DNA of 64,000 bases from Puffinus mauretanicus (Eukaryota > Chordata > Aves > Procellariiformes > Procellariidae): contig JAJKFH010001865.1 of the NCBI GenBank assembly GCA_023333565.1, positions 6,014,001 to 6,078,000 on the forward strand. The letters are read 5' to 3'. This document shows, piece after piece, positions 1 through 12,790 of this stretch. Position numbers and translations under genes: made by a program. The notes below the pieces were generated by a model. It worked only from the letters and a program-made list of their open reading frames with translations, was not told the DNA's origin and searched no databases. Positions within the stretch are counted from its first letter, which is position 1; each line of letters begins with the position of its first letter.

Positions 1-3000
1 CTGGATGCTGGGCACAGAGAAAGGGAGCAGAGGTGGTGGGTTGGGAGAGGGAGAGTGTCCAAGTTTGGGGGAGTCATGGCGGGTAGCAAACAAGGTACAG
101 GAGAGGATTAACCCAGCTGCAGGATTGCATTCTTTGTTGGGAGTTTTACATTTAAATGCTTCACATCAGAAAATGTACATTTGTCCAGCCCAGGTGGTTT
201 CTCCATTAAATTTTGTCAGGTGCCTGTGGCAAGGTGAGCATCTGCAAGCAGCCATGTGTGCTGGGAAATATTTAGCACTCCTTCTTTCTCCAGCTTAATA
301 AAATGCTAACTCCTACCCTTACAACTCTGGTGTATATTCCAGCATTAGTCTTTGAAAGATGTTCTTTATACCTGCCGGGACTGGTGTGCTTAATGCTCAT
401 AGTTCTCGTACAGGAGTATGGGAACTGCTGGTTTAACCTCAAACTTGCCACACTTTTATCTGGAGAGCTTCTACAGGCTCATCTGGAAAGCTAACTGGCC
501 TGGGAGCATACATTTCTTACTTTCATTTTCCTCCGTTTAAAGTATTTGTTGCTTGTGGAAGTAGGAATCGTTTATTTGATTAGTTGTGTCTTCTTATTAT
601 TCTGATTATTTCATAAACAGCTGTTAATGATCACAGGCCATTAGCAGTCTGCAGGCTAACAACTGAGAGATACGGAGTTCAGCTCTTCAGCTCCTGCAAA
701 GGCAGCATGTTAGCCATCCCCCACCTGGTCTTTGTCTAACCTGTTCTTAAAATCCTGCAAAAATGGACTTTCCACATCTTCTCTAGGGGACCTATTTGGT
801 ATTTAGCTACCATTTCATGACATAAACTGGGGCTAGTAGGCTTATGTAATACACAGGACAATAAATGCTAAACTTTTAACTGAAGAATAAACAAGCTATT
901 GTAAAATATTGGGCAAGGTTACTGAAGAGTAAAAAACTGTATTCTGAGCTGTTTATGAAGTGTGTTATAAACGAATTAATTTGGATGTTGATGCTGCTAT
1001 CTGACATTGAAATGAGCATGTTTAGACAGGGATTGGGGCCAGTGAAACATGTTTCTGATCAATCACAGCAAAGCTTAAACTTATTTGTGACAAAATATGA
1101 ATTGAGGCTGTTTATAAAAATATTCATAAATGCTGTGGATGGATCAGATTTGAGTCACTTTTATGACAACTTATGTGTCATAAGTTTATTCACTTTATTC
1201 ATTTCTCACTTTTTTACATTATTTTCAAGACAAAATCAGAAAATGCAAGTTTTGCAGTGTTTCACTAATGCAAATGATATTTTAATTAGCATTCTAGTGA
1301 ACTGATTCTGGGAATAGCATCTGCCCTTTTAGTGTAGATAGGCAGGGGTGAGGAATAAGGGAGTATCATTTATACCACAGATCTTTCAAGGATTTATATA
1401 TGGTCCTGACTGTGAGCATAAAAGATTGCTGATAGTGGTGTCCATGTGCTTAAGTCAAGCGGGTGCACAAATCCTTCAGCATTTGTAAATATCTAATGGA
1501 TCAAAATATTCTCTTACTATGAGAGTATTTCAATCCTGAAATATCTGCAGAATACCCTGATACATTTTTTACATTGTACATCATGTGTATACAATGCCAC
1601 TTAGAGATACAAATGGTGTCCGTACTGCACTGTTACAGTAATAGTTACCTTGTGTGATTGCTAGAAATATGGATGGGAACAGAATAACAGGCAATGCTTC
1701 ACAGAATGACAGATAGTGAGAAAAGTTTAGAGGGAGGTTTCCAGATGACAATTAAATCACAATTTCTTAACTCCCTCCCCCAGTACCCCAGCATCAAGCT
1801 CTTCACAGGTTTTAGAAGGGTTTTTTTACATTAAAATAACACATTCATACAAAGGCAAAGGTATTGCACATCTGAAACAGTGCTTCTGATTATACCTGCA
1901 GGTGCAACATTAGTGCATAAATATGGCTATTTGCATACCCAGCTCCAGAGATACAGATGCAAATCAAGCTCAGTTTATTTGCACACATTTCATAACCTTC
2001 CTTACTTAGTTCATGGACCAGGCTCTGTAAACACTATGACGTCTACAGTACTTATTCCTCTGATGGTTTTCTTCCAAGCTGAGTGTCTGGCTCCCCGGTA
2101 TATGAGCCTGGAGCACACTGTGAGTCTTAAAAGAATCAAACCAGTTTGAGAATCGCTGATGAGATACTGGAGGTAAATAACGACCTTTCGCATTACATTT
2201 TGCTGCCATTCAGGTGAGATTTAGTTACTTTACTTTTGCAATAAACAAACTGAGATTTTTCTTTTCTATCCAAAACCAGTGCTGCTATCTATGCTGTGGG
2301 CAAAGCTCTCACTTGTAGTCTAAGTTTATTTTCAGAGATGTAAATCTATTATTTAGATGGGCGATGTGTTAAAAGATACAGGTGGCCTGTGAATCCTCCA
2401 GGTAAGGAGGAGGCACTTGAGAGGTTTTAAACTCCTGAATGATAAAGAAGAGGTATAAATAGTGGCTTGTAACAGTATTAAAAAGCTTCACCTACATAGA
2501 AACCAGGGCAATATTTACTGCAAGTAATAAATATTTGTAATTGTTATGTGGTGCTTTTCAAATGATATTTCATGTCTAGTTTTATTTTGAGTTATTTTTT
2601 AAAACTTCAGTTCCTCATAAAAACAAGTTGTATAGCTTATGGTATTACTCCAGCAAAATGATTTCCATAAATAAAGCAAGAGGCAATAGAAGGGAACATA
2701 TATAAAGATTAATGCATCAGACTTTTAGACTTACACTGACTAACAATAATTTCTGAGACTTAAGTTATTGGGAAGAAAATCTCTCATATGGAAACAGGCA
2801 ACAAATCCAAAACTACCCGAGCAGCATGGGCAATTTACTTTCCTTCCACTTAAAGAATTGTATTTTTATAGCGGTTTTCCCTGAACTTATTGATTTTGTA
2901 TGCAATTTTCTCCAAAGACAGAAAGCAGCTAGATTTAGCACACAAAAGGATGTAGACAGCAATTAATGCTTGTCCTGTTTGTCAGCCTAATGCAGCCGGT

Positions 3001-5129
3001 GAGAACCGCTGTGGCCTTTCCTGCGCAGGACGGGAAGGGGAACGCTCCCTTCCCACAAAACTGTGTGGGGAGGTCACCAGGCAGCTGTGGAGTGGGGGCA
3101 CTGGAAAGGCCATGGCAGATCTGGTCCTTCCAATTTGGTCAAGATAAGAGATGCATGTATAAAGACAGGCAGTTAATATTTCCTTCTTCAAAAATAGAAA
3201 AGACATAATCAAATGCAACCGGAAAATGACACCTTACTTTCTATCGCTTTCAAATTAATTTCCATTGAATTAAGTATAGAACAAATAGGTGAAGAAAATG
3301 TCAGAGAATGTAAAGTCAATTTGCTAATTAAAGGCAGTTAACAACCTTGCCATTAAGTCCTAGATGCTGCAAAAAACAAAAACAAAACAAAAAACCCAAC
3401 ATAAGCTGGATCCCAATTAACATCTGTGGCATGTAGGAACCAAATACCATCAGTTTCTTTTAGAAATTTCAGTTTCATTTCTTAATATGGTGAAAATAAC
3501 ACAGTTCATTAGGAATCAGCTTAGACTCACTTTAGACAGAAATACATGGAGAATAGGGGCCTAAATTGTTAATATATTATTATATCATCTTTAAATAATG
3601 AAAAAAATCACAGAATAATAAATAATAATATCAGAAAAACAAAATTAGAAAATTCATTAAGATCTTTATTTAAAAAAAAAACAAGAAAAATATGAATTCA
3701 GATCTGGGGCAAAAATTTAGCTCAATTTTTATTTCATTCTAGCTTATAACTCTTTGTTACAAAGGACCAAAACAACCTGTAAAACAAGATTCAAGTGTTT
3801 GGAAGATACTGCCAGTTAATGAACTGATGCTGTTTTGCAATGTAGCATGATGCAGTTGTATCATCTCAAGTGCATGATATCAGTAGAGTGGATCTAGAAA
3901 AGGCTTTGCTACAAACTCACTACGTATTATACAAACTACACATTACTGAGATTCTCCTACTGCACCTAGAATAACAGAAATGTCAATGCTGCAGCTCTGC
4001 AGACTGGAAAATGCTAATTATTTAATGACATCCAGCGCCAGTGAATGAGCCACTAATGATCACTCTCTTTTGTTTTCCATGTAAAAAACATATTTGGTAT
4101 AGTTGGCAACCATCAAAATAAGTCAGAATCAAAACTGACATCTCAAGCTTCCAATTATGAACAAGCTACACACATTTTAAAAAACCAGTCCGGAAATACC
4201 AGAGACCAGATGCAACCTTTCCCTCTTCAGATCTACCTACTTTAAATCCTCTGCTGCCTTGCCATTTCCTCTGTCACTGCATGGTGATGCCAATGGGTAG
4301 TAATCCAGTGTATTGTATCTCACAGGCTAAAGCAGCATAGCAGATTGGGTAGGTACGGTTCCCCCATGACATACCTTATTAATTTCAAATGAAACTGATG
4401 ATCAGAAATCCTTACAAGGATGCGTGGTTAGAAATAAATCATGAAGGAGAATCAGGAAATTCAGCTATTCACAGTCAATTTCAACACTGTAAAATACACA
4501 AATTCAGAACTGATGGGGAAGATGTCTTGACATTCTCAGGAACCCGATTTCCCATTCTCCCTCTCCTTGTTTCTGCCAGAGCTGCTTTGCATCTTATGTT
4601 ATTTTTGGAACAAGGGTTTTTTTTCCTAAGGACTTCAGGAAGCCTTCATCCATGGCTCACAGTTTGTACAGCTACAGTTTGCAGGTGAAAACATTGCCAA
4701 TTTGCAGCACAGAACTTTGGTTCATATTCAATTACAACAAACGCACTTTGTGCAGAGTGTAATGACACTAACATCTTTGGCTAGTGCATAGCATCACAGA
4801 GCATCGTTCTGCAGGTGGCTGAGTACCCGCTCTGAGGCATTAAGTCCCTGAGCACGCTGCAGGATTGAGCCTCTAATGAGGCATGCCTTTTGCATGCTTT
4901 TTCAAAGTATACCACTGTTTGTCTGTGAAGTGTAAGGAAGGCAGGCAGGAGCCAGACATGGTGCAATTAGAGAACAGTTTTGAAACGTCTGTCTCCTGTT
5001 GTGGGCAGTGACATTGTAAGACTTTTCATTCCAGAGAGTACAGCATCCTGAGCTCTGACTTTTACAGGGCATCGGTGCGAGGGGCAGAGTGTGGGTAGCT
5101 GCCTCTAGGAGCCCTAAGGTTCTTCTAAT
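1..5129. other. Unique AT-rich intergenic DNA, no gene seen
   Basis: No convincing coding exon, RNA gene or recognisable transposon. Open frames here (for example 955-1305 +, 116 codons) have low-complexity, hydrophobic composition and no recognisable domain. The stretch holds short A-rich tracts (around 3369-3400 and 3600-3690). A GC-richer patch at about 3000-3130 is open on both strands and looks like chance. Confidence 0.7.
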
Positions 5130-5609
5130 TTATTCAAGGGTCTGCGCAGCCAGCTTTGCCTTCTTGTGCCCCTTCCATACGCTCAGGAACCCGCCGTTCC
5201 TGAAATGATTAAAATCTTTGTATGTGGAAGGTGACTCTTTGGCCTTGCACATGCACACAATTGCTGAAGCAGCATTGGTGAGCAGCGCTATGCACAGAGG
5301 TGTGCCAGCAGAAATCACAGCAATGAGGGAATGCAACAGCTCTGAAGTAAGACACGGGAAGGTTTTAGTTTGCAGAGCAGTCTGGCAGAGAAAAGCGTCC
5401 TTCTGGCGTAGACTACAGACATTTCCTGTTATGGCCTGGTGGATACACTTGACAGAAAATGCATTATCTGGCAAGACAACCATATATAGTGTTTCCTGCA
5501 GAAACCCAAGGGTTCTATGAAAAATCATTCCTAGATTTGGGACTTCATAGTATAGAAATATCAAAGTTAGTTTGAGTGAAGGATTTTTGTCCTCATCTGG
5601 ATGTGGCAT
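5130..5609 (-). other. Unrecognised 159-codon open frame with a possible membrane segment
   Basis: This is the longest open frame in the window outside the CR1 elements. I do not recognise the protein. From the first ATG it has a polar start, then cysteines at residues 55, 65, 75 and 86, spaced almost evenly, then a hydrophobic stretch at about residues 91-121 that could span a membrane, then a basic tail rich in lysine and histidine. The stop codon overlaps a minus-strand AATAAA (5129-5134). A GTGAGT splice-donor-like site lies upstream on the same strand at 5638-5643. The plus strand is also open over 5218-5520, which suggests a stop-poor patch rather than selection. It could be a lone exon, an old pseudogene or chance; chance is most likely. 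Confidence 0.15.
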
Positions 5610-6286
5610 ACGAAAAGGGAGAGTGTGTTTAATTTGTACTCACATCCAATACTGCTGTTCTAATATTTTATCTTTGTGTGTATTCAGCACTCTCTGCCCC
5701 TTGGCAGATTTATGCACCTTTGTCTTGACCTTCACAATAGTTTAACAGGTATTTAAATAAAATTATTTTAAGTAAACATCAGAAGTCACTGTGTGCCATT
5801 TATCGATTGGGAGTCAGATAAGGCAGGAGTTCAGAGGGTTGTAAATTGTGTTTAAGCTTGCAATAAAGTAACAAATCATATCATACATATGAGTGGTTCA
5901 CCTATGTGAATATCAGACAAGTGCCCTGACCAGACAGGAGAAGAGCATGCCTGTCCTATGTCTTACAGTTCAAGGGGTGTGTTTAACCAAAGCAAAAATT
6001 AAGACTCTCTACAAATCATTGTTTCTTTTAGGAAATAAGACAAGTTTCAACTCAGTTTACAGTTATATTTCTTGGGAGGTGAAAGGGAGGTATGACCTAG
6101 TTTGGCTGTAATCTCTTTACCCCAAAACCCAGTCAGAACTGCTTTCCCAGCTGTGTAACTATCTTAAGGTTTATTGAGAAACTTAACAAATCTACTGCAT
6201 TTGGAGCTGCTGGTAGCATCAGCCGGATTTCTAGGCCCTAACTTAAGCCTTATTCTTTCTTGGATACAATGATTTCAATATGCATG
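5610..6286. other. Unique intergenic DNA
   Basis: No supported feature. The 72-codon open frame at 5893-6111 (+) has no recognisable domain. Confidence 0.6.
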
Positions 6287-6865
6287 TGTGGTGGGTTAAC
6301 CTTGGCCAGCAGCCAGACACCCATCCAGCCGCTCTGTTACTCCCCGTCCACAATAAGGCAGGGTAAGAAAGTATGATGAAAAAGCTCCTGGGTCAAAATA
6401 AAGACATTTACCAATTACCATCACGGGCAAAACAGACTCGACTTAGGGAAAATGAATTTAATTTATTGCCAGTTAAAGTAGACCTGGATAGTGAGAAACA
6501 AAGTCAAAATTAAAACAACACCTTACTCCGCTCCCACTTTTACCCAGGCTCAACTTCACTGCTTCATTCCCACTCTTCTACCTCCCTCCCTGCCCAGCAG
6601 CACAGGGGGATGGGGAATGGACGATTGCGGTCAGTCCACGATAGCTCCTCTTTGCTGCTCCTTCTTCCTCACACTGTTCCCCTGCTCTGGCATGGGTCCT
6701 CCATGGGCAGCAGTACTTCAGGATAAACCTGCTCCAGCGTGGGCTCTTTCTTCAGGGAATATCCACCTGCCCCAGCATGGGTCCTCCCTGGGCAGCAGTG
6801 TGGATATCTGCTCCAGCATGGTCTCTACAGGGGCTGCAGCAGAGATTTATGTTGTTGGGAGTTGC
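6287..6865 (-). mobile_element. Partial ERV LTR (3' portion, minus orientation)
   Basis: The plus strand begins with TGTGGTGGGTT, the reverse complement of a retroviral LTR 3' end. It continues with a PBS-proximal style A/T-rich block (about 6400-6500) and a pyrimidine-rich block (6530-6600). After that, degenerate repeats of a 'GCTCCAGCATGGGTCCTCC' kind recur with 'GGGCAGCAGT' at about 6680-6840. This order matches a common bird ERV LTR layout from general knowledge; the family name was not verified. The element fades near 6865 and the 5' part of the LTR (U3 with promoter) is not recognisable, so it is a truncated solo fragment. The 132-codon open frame across it (6491-6889 +) comes from the repeats and is not a gene. 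No internal gag, pol or env sequence adjoins it. Confidence 0.7.
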
Positions 6866-9800
6866 ACTTCTAAACAGGCTTTCACATGAGCCATGTGGAA
6901 GGATTCACTGTACCTGTGCAGGGGCTGGCATGGCAGAGCAGCGGGAGCTCAGATGCAGAAAGAACAGATGTATTTCAGGGTCACTCAGAGCCAAGGTCTA
7001 TCATTAAAGCACTGGCTCCCTTTAGGTAGGAATAGGATATTTTTAAGCGTTTTATTCCTGCCACAGAGGATGTTGATGTTTCTCTGCCTACAGCAGATTC
7101 TTTGCAGTTACTTATAGCAGTTAATTTTGCTAATGTTGCTGAGCTCTGTTTTCAGATCGGCTTGTGGGGTTATGTTGCACCCTACCATTAACAGTCTTTC
7201 CCTAAAGCCCACTGCAAACATTACCAGACTATTGAGAAATGTGTTCAGCCAGGACAACAAACCCAGTGCGCTGGTCAGGAGGCTGCTCTTGGCATTAGCG
7301 TCTGGTTTTTTTCTTCTTCCTTTTTTGTGTCCTCTTAAGGCACTTTACCCCAAAGCAGTGCTCCATCCTCAGTGATGCCACCTTTAATTACAAACTATTA
7401 TTGATGTATTTTTTCAATCTGTAGTCCACATGATTAAGCAGCACACTCTTAAACCCATGTTTCCCTGCCTTACAAGGCAGTCGGTTTTATACTTGATCAT
7501 GGACCAAGGGCCAGATACGGAAACCCTCTGTCTGAAGCCATATGTCTTTATTTGTGGACAGTTTGTAAGATTAAATTACGTATCAATATTTGCTTACTCT
7601 GCCACTTGATTAATGCACTGCAAGCAGACTTAGAATCATGTTTTGTATAGGTTTTTCAATAGCTGGTTAATATGTTTACTTTTGAAAGTACTTGCCCATT
7701 AGATTGAATATACACAAAATAAATCATCCAAACAGTGGTTAAAAAGGAAGCATATTTGACCATCATATCATATAATTAAGACCAAAGGTTTCTGTAGAGT
7801 TGCTGGACTATGGCAGATGAAAAGAGCAATTCCTACCTTAACAGCTCACAAAAGTGCAATCACTGTAGTGGAAGATCAGATAGGTATCATGTAGGTAATG
7901 TGCCTTGTCAGTAGCTGTGGTATACTGTGTAATGGAGGTGGTTTCAAGAGGTTCTCCATCTTGTTATGCTACTACTAATGCACTGAAGTGCTCCTTTCTC
8001 AGAAGTGATGAAGAGGCACCTAAAGCCAGCCTGCTGCTGGGAAGCTGTTTACGGTTCCCAAGGACACTACATATAGCGGGACACATACCAAGACCTTATC
8101 AGGTTTACTTGCAAGATTCAGTGAGGATAAATGCTCCCTGATGAAAATACCCTGAATGTGTCTGCCTTGTAGATCAGAATATCGGTAGTCTTTGAGAAAT
8201 GATCATTTGTTCCCTGGTGCTATAGTGACAGAGTCCCAAAGGAAGAGCTGGTCAATGCCCATCGTGCCTTGTACTTGCTTGCTTTTGCTTTTTCTTTCTT
8301 TTCCCCCAAAAGCTGTAAACCTGTAATGCCCTCTTTAACAGAATTCAATTTGTGACCTACTATAAGGGGCACTATCTCATTAATCAGTGAAAGCAGAAAC
8401 AACACGACAAGCTCATAAAAAATTATGGATCTGACTTGCTAACCACTGGAGCTCTCTTGACAAATAAGACATACAGTTGTTTCTCAAGGCCTTTGAGGAA
8501 AAACCCACCAAATGTAATCAAGGATCTGGCATGGCTGCCTTTATACTGTATGTGGTACAGTGCTGGCTACACAAAGACGACTTTCTCTGTATTATCAATG
8601 CAAGTTACATCAATAACTGTTACTGTACATGGAGAGCTCTTGAAAGGCTTCTCAGCTCCAGTGAGTGTTGAGGATGCTCAGGACTTCAGAGGGCAATAGG
8701 AAACAGAAGATTCAGTTGATTTAGATATTCCGTTATTTAGAAATAAGGACATAGAATAAACCATACCTGAATACAAGCAAGAAACAAGTGTGCAAAGATG
8801 GAAGAACTAAGCTGAAGCATATAGCATATGTATTGTTTTAAGTCCTGGCCTCCTTTCTTACCTATTTTTGAACACTCCATATTGTACGTATCTCAGTGGC
8901 TTTCCAAGACCCTTTCTGTCACACCCATTTTTATGCTTTTTTATTTTTACACTTCAACGTAACACATTGACTGTTATCCCAACTGCACTGATACATAAAA
9001 AGTGGGTAATTCCCCAAAACTGTTCCAAAGGCTGTGAACTTACAAATATTGAAGTAAAATGAGTGAAGCTTTCCTACCAACTTTTGGCCAGCTATAAAAA
9101 TAACCAAAGTTCTTCAGCCAGCTTTAGATGTGGTAGAGACCGATGGGAGAAGTTTTCAGACAAAATTTGGCTGCTATACCTCTCCTGATTGTAGGGGGTT
9201 TTCTTCTTTTTTTCCCCAATTCATTATGTCATTCAAGTCTGCACAGCTATTAGGTAATGCCGTAGTTGTAGATATTATTGACTGCCATGATTATTCAATT
9301 TATATTATGCGTTCAATTTTGCAATTTTTATTCTATTTTCTTCTTTGCCTTACTGCAGGTATAACATGGCTCTCACTGTTTGAATCTGATTTTTTTCATA
9401 TCATATTCTCAGTTGCTCACAATCTTTTGAAGGTGTTTTGTATCTATAAGTCAACTAGGAAATGGTCAAGCTATATAACTTCTGAGCCTATTTCTGTGAC
9501 GATAGCATTTCACCTCATTTTTTGTGTGATTAGAAGTAGGTTGTGAAACTTGTTTGGTATTTCTGTCAATGTATAGGCCTACATCATATCTCAGTCACTG
9601 CAGAGGGCTTTTCCTCTCCTAAGTCATACTGAGTTACTGAAGAAAAAGGGATACATTTAGATCTTATTTGATTGAAGGGATAAATCTCAATTATTTTAAT
9701 TCTTCCTGCCCTAATAAATAACAATAAACCTTCCAGAACTACATCATGGCAAGTTGAGAGTCATATTCTCCCACCTAGGTCCTATGTGATATCTCCCTTG

Positions 9801-10998
9801 TTTTGTACAATTAGAAGTATGGTGGCCCACTTTGGACAACTGAAGAATTGGCATTATCTTTTATCCAAATAAATCACAGGTAATAGGTAATAATATTTCT
9901 CTGTATCCTTTTTACCTTTTCCTCTATTTCTGCAGCTTGCCCTGAAGGCTTTTCTGTGAGAATGAGGAACTATGCGTGCCTCTTGCTTCTTTTGTTCAAA
10001 TGAGTCCTTGGTAATTACTGGATCGGTTTTGCTGGCATAGAGTGAGATGTCAGCAATGGATCAAGTGTGGTACAAGGACATTGGGCAAGAAGACTTCAGT
10101 TTAGATGGGATAAATAGGACAGTTTATTTATGTAATGAATGGGCAGTGGTCTGCAAAATAGAGCCTTAAGGTGGTATTCACAAATAGTTCACCTCCTTTC
10201 TTCTCCGTTCATTATGCTTCACCTTTTCAGTTCTCTTTCCAAAATTAATATATTCAGTGCCCAGATTTACAGCTTTGAAAATTATGGATGGTCCTGCATA
10301 GTATTTGGCGCTATCTATCTCATGTATATACCTGAAATAGCAGGGCTCTATAAATAATAATGTATGCTGCTACCTCAGCATGTCAGTTCATTTAATGAGA
10401 CACATGTGACAGTCCCACATGCTTTACAGAGCGTGTCTAGAAAGAACATCTTCTTGTCAGCACAGCAAAAATATCTGTGTCTTCCAGCAATGTGAATCTG
10501 TTCCAGCCTGGCACTATTTCAAAGACCGGAACCCGGGAAAAGATTGTATTTCTAAACAAAACACACCTGAAACAATCACCTCCTTTGAGGTTCTGTTGAG
10601 CCGAGTTGTGCTGTCACATCAAGCTGCTGACAAAACTTGTTACATCAGATAATGTCTGATATGACCAAAAAACAGCCTTATACAACATACACTAACAGGT
10701 CTGGATTACGTGTCTTTTTTCTTTTTTTTTTTTTCCCCCCTCAAAAAGAGAATGTGCTGTCTTTAAGACTGCTGCGTGCTCACTCGTCTAGGCTTCATTT
10801 ATCTGTAAAACACTGACTCAGAGTAGTCACACGTTATCAAGGAAGCTGGGCTTCCATTTTGTTTATTTATCCTTTCATTCTGAGCATCTAGTTTTGTTTT
10901 ATTTTCTTTTTTCTTTTTAAAGCTTTTATTAAGTAGCAGTATCAAAGGTCTCTGGCTGACAGCTGACAAATCCTCTGAGAATGCACCAGGAGGGTATT
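6866..10998. other. Unique AT-rich intergenic DNA
   Basis: No supported gene. The largest open frame (9130-9546 +, 138 codons) is hydrophobic and low in complexity, with no domain I recognise. A pyrimidine tract (T then C run) lies at about 10711-10740. The DNA at 6866-7010 just past the LTR fragment is somewhat GC-rich and could be a divergent continuation of it. Confidence 0.6.
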
Positions 10999-11259
10999 GC
11001 AGGGTCTCCTGATTTTGGCTGGGGTAGAGTTAAATTTCTTCCTAGTGCTGTGTTTTGGATTCAGTGTGAGAAGAATGTTGATAACACACTGATGTTTTCA
11101 GTTGCCACTAAGTACCCTGCTAGTCAAGGACATTCAGCTCAAGGAAAAAAAAAAACAAAACAAAACCAAACCAAAAACAAGCATTGGGAGGGAGCACAGC
11201 CAGGACAGCCAGCCCAGCTGGCTAATGGGGTATTCCGTACCATGTGATGCCACGCTTAG

Positions 11260-11267
11260 TATATAAA
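11260..11267 (+). promoter_or_regulatory. TATA box of solo LTR
   Basis: TATATAAA about 130 bp before the ATTAAA signal of the same LTR, where a U3 promoter is expected. Activity is unknown. Confidence 0.45.
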
Positions 11268-11392
11268 TGGTAGGCGTGTTCCAGGAAGTAGCGATCGCTA
11301 CTTCGTTATCGGTCAGCGCGGGTGGTGAGCAATTGCATTGTGCATCACTCATTTTGTATATTCTATCATTATTATTTTCCCTTTTCTGTTCT

Positions 11393-11398
11393 ATTAAA
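11393..11398 (+). terminator. LTR polyadenylation signal (ATTAAA)
   Basis: ATTAAA in the R region of the plus-strand LTR. The inverted copy carries the same motif on its own strand (TTTAAT at about 12402-12407 on the plus strand). Confidence 0.45.
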
Positions 11399-11527
11399 CT
11401 GTCTTTATCTCAACCCACAAGTTTTTCTCACTCTTACTCTTCCAATTCTCTCCCTGTCCCACTGGGGGCAGGGGAGTGAGCGAGCGGCTGCGTGGTATTT
11501 GGCTGTCTGCCAGGTTAAACCACGACG

Positions 11528-12270
11528 CAGGGTATTTGCGGCGTGAGGCTGGCAGAATATCTCTCCAGGATGCATTGCGAGTGGGACACGGGGCTGGAAC
11601 TCATATTGTGTGGGGTTTTTTTAAAGTTGAGGAAGAACAATGACAGGCATCTAATTCCACTTTTTGCACAACACAGACCAAAGCACCTTTAGTATTTGCA
11701 TGTCCAAAAGTTTGAGTTAACTTTTTTTTTCATTCCAGATATTCATGCAAATTAAAGACTCCAAGTAATGGGGCAACCCATCTGTACAGTCTGTTCCTAT
11801 GTACCTCCCATGTTCACTTAAAACTGCTGTGCATTTCATTCCCAGCTTAATTTTCCCATTACCAACATCATGCATAAAAAAGGTGTGGGCATCTTTTCAT
11901 TCTTCTTCTGGTACTTAAGACTTCAGTGTTCATAGTTTAAATGTGTTTTGTGTGCAGCCATTGAGGGATAGAAATAAATTTTTTTTTTAGTGGAAACAGA
12001 GATGCTAAGAATGAAATAATTACAGCAGTTGGAGGCTTTATGAAAAACCCCTAAATCATGCGACTTGCATTAAAAGTGAAAAAAATCACATCAATTAAAA
12101 TAACTGAAATTTATGTAGCTTCTGTTCCCACCCACTGGCAACATCTTGCAGTGTCTTCTTTTGCTAGCTTGAAGAAACGTCTGGTATCCTATTTTTTTTC
12201 CCTGTAAGTATTCGTAAACCTGAATGGATCATTTTGTAATCTTCTCTTAGATAAACTAATTAAATCAAGG
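11528..12270. other. Spacer between the two inverted solo LTRs
   Basis: About 743 bp of unique AT-rich DNA, including T-runs near 11720 and 11978. It holds no internal ERV sequence, so the two LTRs are separate insertions and not the ends of one provirus. Confidence 0.7.
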
Positions 12271-12790
12271 TGTCGTGGTTTAATCTGGCAGGCAGCCAAA
12301 TACCACGCAGCCGCTCACTCACTCCCTCTGCCCCCCCAGTGGGACGGGGAGAGAATCGGAAGGGTAAGAGTGAGAAAAACTCGTGGGTTGAGGTAAAGAC
12401 AGTTTAATAGAACAGAAAAGGGAAAATAATAATAATAAATAACGATAGAATATACAAAATGAGTGATGCACAATGCAATTGCTCACCACCCGCGCTGACC
12501 GATAACCAAGTAGCGATCAGTTCTTCCTGGATCACGCCTACCATTCATATACTGAGCATGACATCACATGGTGTGGAATACCCCATTGGCCAGCTGGGCT
12601 GGCTGTCCTGATTATGTTCCCTCCCATCTTGTCTACCTAGCTCAGTCAGTAGGCACGGGAGCTGTCCTTGGACTAGGAGGGCACTTAGCAACAACTGAAA
12701 CATCAGTGTGTTATCAACATTCTCCTCATACTAAATCCAAAACACAGCACTAGGAAGAAATTTAACCCTACCCCAGCCGAAACCAGGACA
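12271..12790 (-). mobile_element. Solo ERV LTR, minus orientation, with TSD
   Basis: A full-length LTR of about 520 bp. On the plus strand it starts TGTCGTGGTTTAA and ends AACCAGGACA, so both TG and CA termini are intact. It is flanked by a perfect 5-bp duplication CAAGG (12266-12270 and 12791-12795). It is the reverse complement of the 11005-11527 LTR over most of its length, including the ends, the poly(A)-signal block and the ACCGATAAC block. The two differ most in the U3 centre (about 12600-12700), where a segment is replaced or inserted relative to the A-rich tract of the other copy. No internal viral sequence adjoins it. Confidence 0.88.

Larger units (their letters stand above)
11005..11527 (+). 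mobile_element. Solo ERV LTR, plus orientation, with TSD
   Basis: A complete LTR of about 523 bp. It starts TCTCCTGATTTTGG (a mutated TGTCCTGG-type end) and finishes CCACGACG (expected CCACGACA). The 5-bp direct repeat CAGGG flanks it at 11000-11004 and 11528-11532, and GCAGGG if the last LTR base is counted with the duplication. A TATATAAA box lies at 11260-11267 and an ATTAAA poly(A) signal at 11393-11398, in the correct U3-R order. An A-rich tract at 11145-11180 is internal. Nearly the same sequence lies inverted at 12271-12790. No internal retroviral sequence is present, so this is a solo LTR left by recombination. A 5-bp duplication is typical of ERVL-type integration, but assignment to a class is inference. 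Confidence 0.85.

Noticed and set aside
6491..6889. 132-codon open frame
   Set aside because: Lies wholly in the LTR fragment; explained by its tandem units.
9130..9546. 138-codon hydrophobic open frame
   Set aside because: Composition is that of T-rich DNA (Phe, Leu, Ile), with no domain.
11005..12790. The two LTRs as ends of one provirus
   Set aside because: Opposite orientation, different target duplications and no internal viral sequence between them.
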